A stretch of 64,000 nt of DNA from Xiphophorus maculatus (Eukaryota; Chordata; Actinopteri; Cyprinodontiformes; Poeciliidae), in NCBI RefSeq assembly GCF_002775205.1, contig NC_036464.1, positions 496,001-560,000 of the forward strand. Reading direction: 5' to 3'. The position numbers were made by a program, and so were the translations under genes. How positions within the stretch are numbered: position 1 is the stretch's first letter; each line of letters starts with the position of its first letter. The notes beneath the pieces are model-generated. The model saw nothing but the letters and a program-made list of their open reading frames with translations, was not told the DNA's origin and made no database searches. Positions 1 through 11,310 of this stretch are shown one piece after another.

Positions 1-436
1 CTAATTGTGTGTCAATCTATGTCTAAATCCAAATAAAAAGCCAAACATTCTTAGGTTTATGTCAGTTATGTAGTTAGCATAGCATTACCTCCCTAAATTA
101 ATGGTCCGAGTAATTTTTCCCCCAAAGGTGACTTTGGCAAGAAAAAGAAAGAAAAAAATCCCTTTAGGATGGTGACGGTAATTTGCTTGTTGTTGGAATT
201 GTTAATCTGCACTTTATCCAATGTAAGCCTGTTGCAAATGTATTTGGTAGATTAGAGTTTTAAGGCAAGATTTTCTTGATGGTACATAAACAATTTCAAC
301 AAAAAAGTATTTATTTCCAGTGGCCCTAATGTTCTTCTGTACTGCTCTGTTCTGACTCAGGTAAGTAAACGTTGGGCTCCGTGTGGCCCAAATGTCGGTT
401 CTGTCACTGCGTCCTCATTGAGTGTGTTATACTTAC
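1..436. other. HGSNAT intron 4 (partial)
   Basis: Non-coding DNA downstream of HGSNAT exon 4. The perfect splice donor GTAAGT reads on the minus strand just below 437. A stretch near 315-340 (CAGTGGCCCTAAT) recurs near 49015 and in altered form near 35430, so it belongs to a dispersed repeat. I see no further coding exon here. Confidence 0.6.
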
Positions 437-3245
437 GCACGTAAGCATTGTTTGGACTCTTATCCACTGAGACGCTGCAGATTGGGTCAGCGGAGGCCGC
501 GGGCGTCTGCATCCAAACAGAGTAATGGCCTCCCTCCTTATATGTTCGACTCCATCTGCAGCCACAACACCAACAGACAAATTTCCCTGAAAAGCTTTTA
601 TCTGCTGCCGTTTTTTCTGTAAAAGCCGCCTGCTGTTTTTCTCATCAAAACAGTGCAAAGACAAAAAAACGTGTTAATGTATTCAGAATCATCTGTGAAG
701 CTCAGGAGCTCCACCTGGTGGCAGAACCATGAAAAACACCGATTCCAGATTCATCCACAACGTTACAACCACAAACTTCAGTTTTCGTTGGTAAAACCAC
801 GTCATGACAATTTTTTATTTTTAAGATTCATCTAACAAATGGATAAAGTTAGGTTATAAAATAAAATATTTCAGTCAAAAACTCACATTTACTGTTTATT
901 ATGTAAAAAGTTCAGCATAATAATTAAAGAAATAAGTCAGCAGAATTAGCATAGTTTTATTCAAACTAATATTTTAAAACAAAACAGTGACATTTTAATC
1001 TGTGTATTAATTTAATTGAATGCACAAGAACAAGGCATGTTATATAGTTCATCCACTCCCTCTCCATGATACTCAGCAAATGTATGTAAACTTTTGAACT
1101 GAAGGCAAGTTACGAAAAACCTAAATAGAAATAATTTTGGTAATTCTAACTAAACTAAAACAATAAAAGTTTGTTTTGATTTAACTTCAGACAGCGTGAA
1201 AAAAATTAATGTGTCTTTTTATTTTTATTTCTATAAAAAAAAACAATGAAGATCAAAAATATTATTTATAAAAATGCCCTGGAGAAGTTGACTGCAGCTC
1301 AACATTGTTTTTAGATCAATATGTCTTTAAATAATTGCATAACTTCCCTAAAATGTCAAAATGTTCCAACGTTTCATTATTTGTCACCTTATTAAGTGTA
1401 AAAAAAAAAAAAGCTAAAACGTTAGCAGTGCAGCGTAAATCTCCTGACCTCTGATTGTCTCCAGTTTCAGGAACAGAAACATGGATTGCATGTTGCTATC
1501 GATCCAGAGCTGCAATGACAGACCGGCTGTCACTCTGATGGGTTTTTTTCTCTCACCGGGGAAAGCAAATCAATCGCCTGGTTAGAGACCTCAGCATTGA
1601 TCACAGAAGAACAAAGACGAGAAAAATAAAGGTGATTATGGGAGTAAATCCATCCACAAACACACAGCTCAGTTTATAAAGATGGAAAATGTCTCTGTTC
1701 TCCAGTTGCTTTCAGGTTTTAGTAAACCATTTTCATCAATATTAGTATATCGGCTCTCATTAACCCCCGAAAGCTTCCTGATCAATAACCTCAGAGGTTT
1801 CAGAGACGACGTCACTCAGCTCCCAAAAGCAGGTCACGGTTTCTCAAACAGGCCAGTAAATAATCCCGCAGGATGCTGATGCCACCGTCTGTAAGCTAGC
1901 AGGAGAAACGGTGAATGTTAGCGATGCTAGCAGCTGGTTTTCACCTGCAGAGCGTTGAGTTCCTGGTCTGCGGTTCAACCTGCAGCGTCAGGGCGAATTT
2001 AGTGCTGATTATTGCAGACGCATTGTTGTTGTTGGGCTTCACGGTGACCAGCTGCTGCTTCACACACTGGAACATTAAAAACAGGCAGAAATTTTCATTT
2101 AAACAACTAAATCTGTCTCTAAATTACATAAAGTTAAATGTGAATTACAAAAAATATTAACAAAAAGAAAATAAAGTACACATAATATGGGATTAAAACA
2201 GAAATTATTTGGGTTATTTACCCTGTCATAAGAGAAAAAAAGGTCATATTTTCACCTTGTTATTCATTAAAGAATGTCACAGCTTCAGACTAAATATTTA
2301 CTTAGCTAAATTAAATATTTAGCTTGGAGCCAAATAATCAGATTGTAAACAAAATATTTAGTTTAGTTAGCTCGCTTGCCAAATATTTTGTTATAAACTA
2401 GCTTCTTTAGCTGACTTTTGTCAACTAAACTATCAGCTAAATATTTAGTTTGGTGCAGAATAATAAAACTGTCAACTAAATATGTAGCTTAGCTAGCTTG
2501 CTGACTAGATTTTTAGTTTGGAGACATGTACTTACATGTACTTATTTAGTTATCAAGCTAAATAAGCTAAATATTTGGTTTACCAACTAAATATTTAGTT
2601 ATACAGTCAAGTTCTTACCTTGATAAGTAAATGACAAGCTAAATGTAGCCTTGGCCTGACATAATTAGATTATAAACAAAAAAAATGTTTTTAATTAAAG
2701 ATAGTAAACTAAATATTTAGCAAAGTTAGCTTGTCAACTTGATATTTAGCTTAGTTAGCATGCTAACTAAATATTTAGTTTGTAAACCAAATATTTAGCT
2801 TGCTCACCAATTTTTTTGTGAGCAAGATTTAACGACAAAGTAATATTTAGTTTGTAGCTAACTTTTTAGTTTGTTATGAAGTGATTTTCCGTTACCTTGT
2901 AGCAGTAATCTGAGGTGTAGAAAACCCGGACCGGTTCTGTTAGCTTGTTGTGAAACGTGAGCAGAGCCTGGTCCATTTTCAGAGGAAGTTCTGCAGAGAT
3001 TCAAGCTGATTTATGGACTCCATCATAAAAACACGACATCTAAAGGGCGTTTCACATCACAACACGTTTCAGACGAACTGGAGGAAAACAGAAAATATGC
3101 GACAGAAATCAGACTGAGCCAAACGTCACTCACCGTCCTCTGGAAATACAGAATAAAACTCCTCATTTTTGATGATTCCTCCTCTGCTACAGGCAACCAG
3201 GAGTAAAACTAACAGGCCTGCAAAGCGCAGCCTGCTGTAATGCAT
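437..3245 (-). CDS. HGSNAT: Heparan-alpha-glucosaminide N-acetyltransferase, N-terminal part (4 exons, runs off left edge)
   Basis: Lysosomal membrane enzyme that moves acetyl groups from cytosolic acetyl-CoA to the terminal glucosamine of heparan sulfate during lysosomal degradation. Coding exons in order: 3134-3245, 2896-2990, 1945-2066, 437-555; all have GT-AG borders and phases agree (1, 0, 2, 1). Exon 1 encodes a signal peptide (MHYSRLRFAGLLVLLLVACS). Exon 2 carries the family-typical LPLKMDQALLTFHNKL followed by a CYK cysteine pair; exon 3 opens with CVKQQL; exon 4 reads KEGGHYSVWMQ, matching the lumenal FGNYSLLV block of the human protein. The seen part (about 148 residues) is the lumenal N-terminal region; the transmembrane exons and catalytic histidine lie beyond position 1. 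An in-frame ATG at 3354-3356 would add 37 residues; I prefer 3243-3245 because the signal peptide starts there. Identification rests on remembered human sequence. Confidence 0.85.
2280..2880. repeat. Degenerate tandem repeat rich in AAATATTTAG and GCTAGC-like words
   Basis: Within HGSNAT intron 2, the palindromic word AAATATTT followed by AG(C/T)TTG or AGTTAGC recurs more than a dozen times, spaced roughly 20-60 bp, with CTAAATATTTAG as the commonest form. The array ends where HGSNAT exon 2 begins (2896). It looks like an old, diverged satellite-like array. It has no coding potential. Confidence 0.7.
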
Positions 3246-3356
3246 GTCGCTTCTTGGAAACTGTCTGTCCTTCTGCTCATCTTTACAGCTCTCCCACCTG
3301 CGTAAAACCCGGTCAAAGGTCACTGAGACTCTGCTTTCAGTCATATATCCGGCCAA

Positions 3357-4537
3357 TACATCGTTATAAATTACGAAATGGAAGATTGATAGAAACTCTA
3401 AAGTTTATTATGATTTTAGAAGCGTTTATATGCATTTCTTAACCCAGAGGTTCCCATATTTTTCCACGCCATGAATCCCAAATAGCATTAGCTTCGGGTC
3501 GGGACCCTCTTTGAAAACCCGCAGATAATGCTACAAAATATCTAAAGAGACTTCAACTTGTAGAATTTTTTTTTTTACTTGTATTTATTATTCAATGTCC
3601 TCCGCAGGCGGGCAGCTGGACGGTTCCTTCGGTCTTTTTCTTGTCGGCAAACTTCATGTCGCACTTGCTTGCTATGCTAACTATGCTAGCAATCCAATCA
3701 GAAAGATGAGTGTGGTAAATAACTTTTCAATAAATTATTTTAACTTAATAATGACTGTAAACTAGAATAATTTTATAATAAAAATATAGTTAAAACTGTA
3801 GTATTACAAATCGTATTAGTGTTTTTATTTTTGCCATTTTTGTTTTCTTTTTTCCACCTTCCCTCTAGCGCCCTCTGGCGGCAGCCACTTTGAAAAACAT
3901 TGTCTTAACCCCGTCATCTCCAGTTTTTGTCCCAATCTCCTGAAATGCAGCCAACTGGTAAATGCTGATCCCAGTCACGTCTTCATTTCATTAACTAGTT
4001 CATTTCCTCCAGCGCTCCCAGTGACAGATGAGTTCACTGGGGCAAATCTCACCGGAGGAGCCGGTTAACCTTTGACCTCCTTTGTTACGACCTTCCAGAT
4101 CTGCTGATATGCTTTCAAGGTTTCTGCACTCTTTAGTTTTTACATCTGTTGCCTTCTATACTCAAATTAATACAATGTTCAAACCTAATGCTACCTTACA
4201 GCTCAGTGTGATGGTTAATTCAAAATGTGACATTTTAATGTGAAAAAATAATGTTTGATTTATTTTGTTTACTGAAAATAGGGAATTTTATTCCTTAGAA
4301 TACTGAATAGAAAGTCTGTCTTTCCTGATGCGTTTTATTTTTTACCAAACTTACCCACTATTTCATAGTTTTCAATATTTAATCCACAGAGTAACTTTTA
4401 GTGTTCTCTACGGAGGGCCAAAAGTGCCACAACATAATAAACAAAAGAATTGTTAAAAATGTATTTATATATAATATATATTTATTTACTTAATAACATA
4501 CACATATATTTATTTAATTTACCTTTGGGATTAATAA

Positions 4538-4568
<31 letters not shown>

Positions 4569-5435
4569 AGGAATAACATATTTTGAATTTTGAATATACT
4601 TGAATTTTAATAACTGGATAAAAATGGTGGCATATTCATATGAGCACTTTCTAATTGATTTACTTATTTATTTAAATATTTAACACTCAATCAACTAACT
4701 AAATAATCAAATTTAATAACTAAAATAATAAATAAATTAATATATTAAATAAATACATTTACAAATTTCTGGCACCAAAGTTGCCAGATATTTGATCTAT
4801 ACATCTAATTAAATATGCATAGTTAAAATATAATTAATCTGTCCATTATTAAACATTGTCTAACGTCTGATTGGTTGACTTGTAGAATCTGGTCCAATTC
4901 AGACCAATCATCTTCACAGGAGCTGATTTAGCCCCGCCCACTTTTGCACTAAAGGTTGAAGCGTAAGTTATGTTCTGTTGGGTCTAAAAAAAACATTTGT
5001 AAATGATAAAAATCTGTACTTTTATTACTGGCATTTAATTTTTTCTTCTTTATTAAACTAAACATGCATTTATTTCCTGTTTTATCTGTTTTAATAGCTT
5101 TTTATTCACTATTTGGAGCTGGTTTGTGTGTGATTTCCCTGCATTTGATTGAACATTAACCTTAGCTTCAGTGTTTGTGCAGAATATTGATTATTTTTAG
5201 TGAGTCCAGGAGGCAGAGTGTCATCACAGGTCAAACAGCAGCTGGCCTCACGAATGCCTGGTGCAGCAGATGCGTGTTTATGATTAAACCTGCGGCTGAA
5301 CTCGCTTCTGTCTGGGATGATTTCTGCTCAGGCTTCAGCAGAGACGGTCTCTCAGGACCCCCAGCTCCCCGTTTCAGATGGATTAGGTCCAGCTGCAGTC
5401 AGCGGCTCCCACAGCAGAGCTGCCTCTCTTCCAAC
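3357..5435. other. Intergenic space between divergent HGSNAT and PCBD1
   Basis: About 2.1 kb separates the two divergent start codons. It holds AT-rich unique sequence, an (AAAT)n run near 4536-4569 and ATTTA-rich low-complexity DNA around 4440-4770. The 250 bp before the PCBD1 ATG are more GC-rich and should contain its 5' UTR and promoter; no clear TATA box is seen. HGSNAT transcription probably starts just above 3250, but no TATA is visible there either. Confidence 0.5.
4536..4569. repeat. (AAAT)n microsatellite
   Basis: Uninterrupted AAAT units in the HGSNAT-PCBD1 intergenic space, flanked by further ATTTA-rich sequence. Confidence 0.85.
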
Positions 5436-8348
5436 ATGGTGAGTACGCGCAACCTGTTGCTTCACTTCCGGCGTTTTTACACCACAACGAACAGGGATGT
5501 GCGGCATTTATGCAGAAATGCGCAGGTTTATCCTGACTTTCTGCTGAGTTTGCGTGTTGGAGCCAGAGGGGATTTGTTTGTGAGCTGATGATAATGTCAC
5601 TGATTGAGCAGATTACACTGTTGCTATGATACCTGATGACGTCACAGCGCGGATCCACGCAGGGAAAAAGAAACATCTGCTTGGTTCAAACAGCTGACTA
5701 AAATCATGTGACTTTGAATAAATAGTAAAAAATGACCAAAATGCATGCAGACAAACCCCTCAACCAACAGAAAACACATTTAAATTTTCTAAAGCAGAAA
5801 TGCGGCGGCTGATTGTTTCCAGATGGACGCGTTTTCAGCCAATCAGTGTTTGTGTTTGAGAAGCTGCCCCTCTTCAACCCGCGAGACAGAGGGGCAGCAA
5901 GAGGGGCAAATATATGACAAAAACATCACAGAAAGCCTGCAGAGAAAATAAGGAAACTTTCACAGCTCCAAAAGTCGACAATTTGATAGAAAAAACTATA
6001 AATTCGAGATAAATTTTAAACATTTTCTACAAAAAAATTTAAATTTCCAGAGTTTGAAAAGTGAAATATTTTCGATTTATGAGATCCAGAAAATTTCTAG
6101 AAAAAGAACAAGAAAATCAGAGTTTAGATAGTTGAAAATTTGCTAGGAAAAATCAGAAATGTTGGGATTTATCTGAGAAATTTTCTAAAAAAAAAAAAAA
6201 ACGGAATTTTATGACTTTGGAAAGCAAAAAATTTGCTGGGAATAAAAAAAAAAAGTTTGATATTAGTCTCAAAGTTTCTACCTGGACATTTTTTGAGTGT
6301 CAAAACATTTCTAGAAGAAACAAGAAAATATCTGAGCTCCAAAAGCAAAGAATATTTGCTAGAAAAATAATTCCAGAAAGATCTTGACTTCTGAGTTTGA
6401 AAAGTCCAAATTTTGCAAGGAAGTAAAAGTTTCAAAAGTCAAAAACTTTCAAAATTTGAAATGCAGAAAATTTAAAGGAAATATTTGAGCTTTTTGACTA
6501 AAGTCAAAAATATGCTAGAAAAAAACTCAAATTCTGAGACTGATTGCAGAAATTTTTTAAACAAGAAAATTTGAGTTTTAAAAGTAAACTCAAATTTACT
6601 TTTGAAATTAATTTAAAAAGTTTAAATTAATTTTCAACTTTTGTAACTCAAATCTCCAGATTTTTGAAGAAAATTTCTGAGACTAATCTAAATATTAGGG
6701 TTTTTTTTTTCTTCTAGCAATTAGAAACTCAGAAATTTCCCTGTATTTTTATTTGACTTTAGGAAATTGCTGAGTTTTTTGGGCAGAGATGTCCACGTTT
6801 TCTTTCTCTCCGTCCTGTTTCTGCCACGCTGCAGGCCGGTAAGATCCAGACTCTGAGCGAAGAGGAGCGCGCTCACCTGCTGCCGCTGCTGCGAAACGCC
6901 CAGTGGGTGGAGACGGTCGGCCGCGACGCCATCTACAAAGAATTCATTTTCAAAGACTTCAATCAGGTTTGTTCATCAAAGCCGCTTATGAACGCCGTCT
7001 GAACGTGACTGCGTGACGCTTCCGCTCCACCTGCAGGCTTTCGGGTTCATGTCCAGAGTGGCTTTACAGGCGGAGAAGATGGACCATCATCCCGAGTGGT
7101 TTAACGTTTACAACAAGGTACCAAACATCAGCTGAGTTTATGTGCGAAAATAAATTAGATAACCTTTATTACAGCATTAAAATCTCACATTCAACATTTA
7201 GGTAAGAAAAAATACTTTCTTTTTATAGGAGGATCTCAACCGTATGGAAGGCCATAGATGCCACTCTGATGAAAAAGAAAATCCAACTTGTTTCTTAATT
7301 ATGACTTAGCGATGTTATAAATATGAGCTTATCTCATAATTTCATGTTTATCAGTTTAAATTACTGCATGAAATCAATCACTTAAATTGGACTTATACCA
7401 GTAGCTGCGTTTCCAAAAATGTGTACAAAATTTTGCTAAAATTGGGGAAAAAAACTATTTTGTAATTGTGTTGCTTCCATTAAATAAGAATTAATAAATT
7501 TGTTCACGCAATAAGTTTTTAAAAAAAACCAAACATGTGGCGCCATCATCCTCCAACTACTGTCATATTCCTTGTCGTTTCTGCCAGTAGTAACATCCTG
7601 TTGTGGATCATGTGACTCGTGATGCAAAGAAAGTGTTTCTATTGCAGTTTTCTGAAATAAAACAATTTCAATACTAAAACAACCCATCTAATTAACTGCG
7701 TTTCCATTGACCATAATTGCGCAAATCAATTGCAAAAATAAATTTACTTTAAAAAACCGATGCCAAAAAACCCCGCCTGGTTTTTGGTAAAGTTATTGCC
7801 CTGCAGTGAAGTGTTTTTTTTTTTTTTGGCCATGTCAACATTTATTTCACAAAACTGCAAACATTTTAAGCATCACAAGAGTCACATGATCAACAACAGG
7901 ATGTTACTACTGGCAGAAACGACAAAGACGACACACAGGAAGTGGTAGGAGGAGGATGGGGTAGTGGGTTTTTTAATGACTTATTGCGTGAACTAATTCA
8001 GTAATTGCGTTTCTTATTTAATAGAAACACTCCAATTGCATTTTTCGACATTAGCAAAATATCTGTAAAGTTTTGCGCACATTTATAATGGAAAAGCAGC
8101 AACTCTAGTGCAAATTTAATTTAAAAAGTGAGTTTCTTTTAAATGGTTTTGTTTCCATTAAGCAAATTTATGTTTGTAATTCTAATTTGTGTGTTTACAT
8201 GGTCTTTAGAAACTGAGCGATCGTTCAGTGAGGTTCTTCTTTTTTATCCCTGCAGGTCCAGATCACGCTCAGCACCCACGACTGCGGCGGATTGTCTCAG
8301 TGCGACATCACGTTGGCCACCTTCATCGACCAGGCCTCCCTGATGTGA
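5436..8348 (+). CDS. PCBD1: Pterin-4a-carbinolamine dehydratase / HNF1 dimerisation cofactor (DCoH), complete
   Basis: Dehydrates 4a-hydroxytetrahydrobiopterin to quinonoid dihydrobiopterin, recycling the cofactor of aromatic amino acid hydroxylases; the same protein stabilises HNF1 dimers in the nucleus. Coding exons: 5436-5438 (the ATG alone, followed by GTGAGT), 6835-6966, 7037-7117, 8256-8348; all phase 0. The product is 102 residues against 104 in human. It keeps the active-site signature [12 protein letters not shown] (residues about 65-76) and the second half [14 protein letters not shown]. The start is the only ATG upstream that splices in frame to the conserved AGKIQTLS; vertebrate PCBD1 likewise has a tiny first coding segment. 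The last intron contains a large inverted MITE pair (7402-8102). The gene converges with SGPL1. Confidence 0.97.
5940..6780. repeat. Degenerate AT-rich repeat in PCBD1 intron 1
   Basis: The words CAAAAATTTGCTAGAAAAA, GAGTTTGAAAAGTC and AAATTTCTGAGACT recur with variation across about 840 bp. The same vocabulary, often in reverse complement, returns at 10000-10560 and 10960-11310. It is a diverged tandem or low-complexity family, not coding; ORFs here are chance. Confidence 0.65.
7402..8102. mobile_element. Head-to-head inverted pair of a MITE (GCTGCGTTTCC termini)
   Basis: Two copies of one MITE lie in opposite orientation inside PCBD1 intron 3: copy 1 about 7402-7695 and copy 2 about 7697-8102. 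Both carry terminal GCTGCGTTTCCA-type ends, a GTCACATGATC/AACAACAGGATGTTAC core and a TGCGCACATTTATAATGGAAA-like end; in copy 1 these read on the minus strand. A full-length relative sits at 46606-46984. Together the copies form arms of roughly 300 bp with almost no spacer. Confidence 0.7.
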
Positions 8349-8581
8349 AGCTGCTTTATCTGAGAAACATCGATCAGATTTCAAACGCCAAATGAAAGCA
8401 GACAACTCTCAGTTTTCTGTGAAAAAGAAAAAATGTAGCCATTTGGTTTGTTGTTGAAACTGAGAAAACAGAATCAGGTTTAAATTACGTTAGGATTTGA
8501 GTAATTCCAGCAATCATGATCCATTCCACTGTTACAGAAAAAACATTGATTTGTTCTGCCTGTTGTTTTTTGTATTACGGT

Positions 8582-8587
8582 AATAAA
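8582..8587 (+). terminator. PCBD1 polyadenylation signal
   Basis: A canonical AATAAA lies 234 bp after the PCBD1 stop, followed by a GT-rich stretch (GTGTTAGGTTGG), as expected of a polyadenylation site. Confidence 0.7.
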
Positions 8588-9147
8588 GTGTTAGGTTGGA
8601 TTTGTGACCTGATGTATCTAAATAATGACCAAGACGCCATTTTATCAGGCTCAGGGTGATTTATGTATCTTATAAGGTAGAAAAGTTCTGACTCAATCAG
8701 TTGTTGAGAGCTTTAGAGAGAGAGAGAAAAAAACACCTTATTTCAATTTTTGGGCTTTAAAATAAAAAAAAAACAAAAAACTTTTGGCCAAAGAAGTTTT
8801 GATACATTTTCTCCTGTGGAAAATGATTCAAAGAAAAATAGATATAAAAAGAATATTACTGGAACATTTAGTGTCAATTTGCCCATCACCCATGACGGAC
8901 ACATAGCGCTAGCTAGCTAGCCCTAGCTAGCAGCTAGTTAGCGCTAGCTTCAACCAAATTAAGAAGAAATTGGACAGAAAATACCAGAGACAAAAAAAAA
9001 CTACAAACAAAAGACTAAAGTTATTAACTTTTATAAAAATATGATTTTTACATATTAAAATTGTCACCATGTTGTGAGTTTGTTACAGAATTTAAGATCT
9101 GTGATTAATGTATTAAAAGCCAACATGCATTATTTTAATGAGCTAAA

Positions 9148-9490
9148 GACACGGAGGTCCAAACATTTGGCCTTGGAGGCCAAAACAAGCAAATGTTTTA
9201 CTACTGGGAGGCCACAAAGTTGATTAAATTAAAACTGCAAAATATAGTTTGTGATTTTTTGTTTGTTTATCCTGCTCAAAAATATTTTTTTAAATTAAAT
9301 CTGTATATCTTTAAATATCAAAAACATAAAAAGGGCTTCAGACTGTTGACTTATTAAAGGAAAAAGACATTTTCCAAAATTTTGGGAAAAATTTTTCAAT
9401 CAATTTTAACCATTCTTGACATGTCATTAGGGGCCGAAAAAATTCATTTCAAGGGCCACAAATGCCCCCCCGCCCACACTTTGGACCCAA
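9148..9490. repeat. hAT-like non-autonomous repeat (GGTCCAAA...TTTGGACC ends)
   Basis: The left end reads GGAGGTCCAAACATTTGGCC and the right end CACACTTTGGACCCAAATC, giving short inverted ends typical of fish hAT-type MITEs. The interior is AT-rich with no coding potential. Confidence 0.45.
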
Positions 9491-9999
9491 ATCTTTATAC
9501 TAGTGTTTATTTGAGTATTTTGCAATTTTAACATTTTATTTGAACTACATGTAAACCCATACTACTAATACAATCATTTAATGAGAATAAAGGGCAGATT
9601 GTTTATTTTCTGTGGAGAAAATACATTATTAGCGTAAAGGTTACAGCAAAAAGTCTTTATGGAGAGTCGTTCAGAGTTGTTCGTTAGTCTTTAGGTTGCT
9701 TTTTTCAATGAGCCTCTGACCGAACTCAGTTTATCAGGTTTAACAAGCAGATATGATGTAAATGTTACCGGACTGAACAATGATTCAGCACATCAGGCAC
9801 TGAATAAAACATGGAGGAAAAAACAACAAACAAAACCAAATACATTCATGTGTAATCTGAGTAACAATGCTACCCATGAAAACAAATGTTCACAAAAAAA
9901 AGCTTGAATGTCGATTAGAAAGTGGTTAAAAGTTTTTACGACGGCGCATTACGGCCGCTGCAGAAAGAAAGGAGAAAAAGGAGCAAATTTCTGTCATAA

Positions 10000-11310
10000 A
10001 ACTATTGAAAAAATTTAGATTAACTTCAAATTTTCCAGAAATTATCTAGAAAAAAGTGGAAATTTCTAAGCTCCAAAACTTGAAAGTTAGAGAAAAAAGT
10101 AAATTATTGGACAGCAGAAATTTTCCAGAAAAAAGATTTGAAATGTCTGAGGTCCAAACGTCAAAAATTTATAAAAAATTAAAATTGTAAAAAAAAATTA
10201 GATTAATCCCTGAATTTATTTGGGGGGGGAAAATTAATTAAACTGGAACATTTTTAACTTTTGAAACTCAGAAATTTAAAACAGTGAGAATTTTTAATTT
10301 TTAAAATTCAGAAAGTTTTCAAGTTTTTCCTAGAAAATCACGGAGATTAATCTCATTGTTTATTTTTTTTCTTGCAAATTTTGGACTTTTAAAACAAACA
10401 AAAAAAAGTTTTTTTTTCTAAAACTTTCTGAGAATATTCTCCAAATACATTTTTTTTCCTAGCAATTGTTTCACTTTTGAAACTCAGAAATTTCCATTTT
10501 TTTCTAAAATTGGCAATTTCTAAAGAGTTTCTGTGAATAATCTCAAAATCCATGAGTTTGTTACTCATTTTTTCTCATAAATGGTCCTAATATGCCGCCG
10601 TATATTTTAAATTATCATTATGTGGCTGATTTAAACGGCAACAGCGGAGATTCTCCCTTTTTCCCACCACTTCGCACAAGAAAAATGTATATTGCACAAA
10701 ACTACTTTAACTGCATTAGGAGAACACATGAATCAGAGACAAAGTGATTACAGTTTGCTTCGTTAACATTTAAGGAACCGTCTACATTTCCGGAAACTTC
10801 CTCCCAACCGGCCGCTCTGCGGGTTTGAAGCCGCGTTAACGAGGCGGCCTGATAAACTCCCAGTGTTGTGTGGAAATCCGTCACCCTGCTGGATGAGGCG
10901 AGTACAAACTGAGGTAGATTCAATTATCACACAAATTAGCACAAGACGCTAAACACAGAGTAGAAACCACTGAGAAGAAAATAGACCAAGAATTGTTTTG
11001 AAACATGAAATGTTCTTAATTTTCTTTTACAAAAATTCTGATTAGTCTCAAAATTAATCAGAAAATTTGCTAGCTTTTTCTTGCAAATTTTTGACTTTTG
11101 AAACTCAGAAATATTCAAAAGTCCAAAATTTTAAACTTTTCAAAATTTTCTAATCTTCAAAAGTAAAAAAACATAAAACTTTTGAAACTCAGAAATTTCA
11201 GAATCTTTTCTAACAAATGTTCAACTTTTAGACACTTTTAAATTTTCAAGTTTTTTCTAGGAAATTTCTTAGATTTTCTTTAGCAGAAATGTACTCTTTC
11301 TTTCTATCTA
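10000..11310. repeat. Two blocks of degenerate AAATTTCTGAGTTTYRAAA-type repeat
   Basis: Blocks at about 10000-10560 and 10960-11310 reuse the words seen in PCBD1 intron 1 (AAACTCAGAAATTTC, TTTTGCTAGC, GACTTTTGAAACTC). The 400 bp between the blocks (about 10560-10960) are less repetitive and somewhat richer in GC, with no gene recognised. Confidence 0.55.

Noticed and set aside
1834-1888. Alternative HGSNAT fourth exon (acceptor at 1888, stop at 1834)
   Set aside because: It splices in phase but stops after 18 residues with no family match; the exon at 437-555 continues in phase with the conserved GHYSVWMQ block.
5175-5588. 137-residue plus-strand ORF across the PCBD1 start
   Set aside because: It reads through the splice donor at 5439 in a frame different from PCBD1 and has no recognisable domain.
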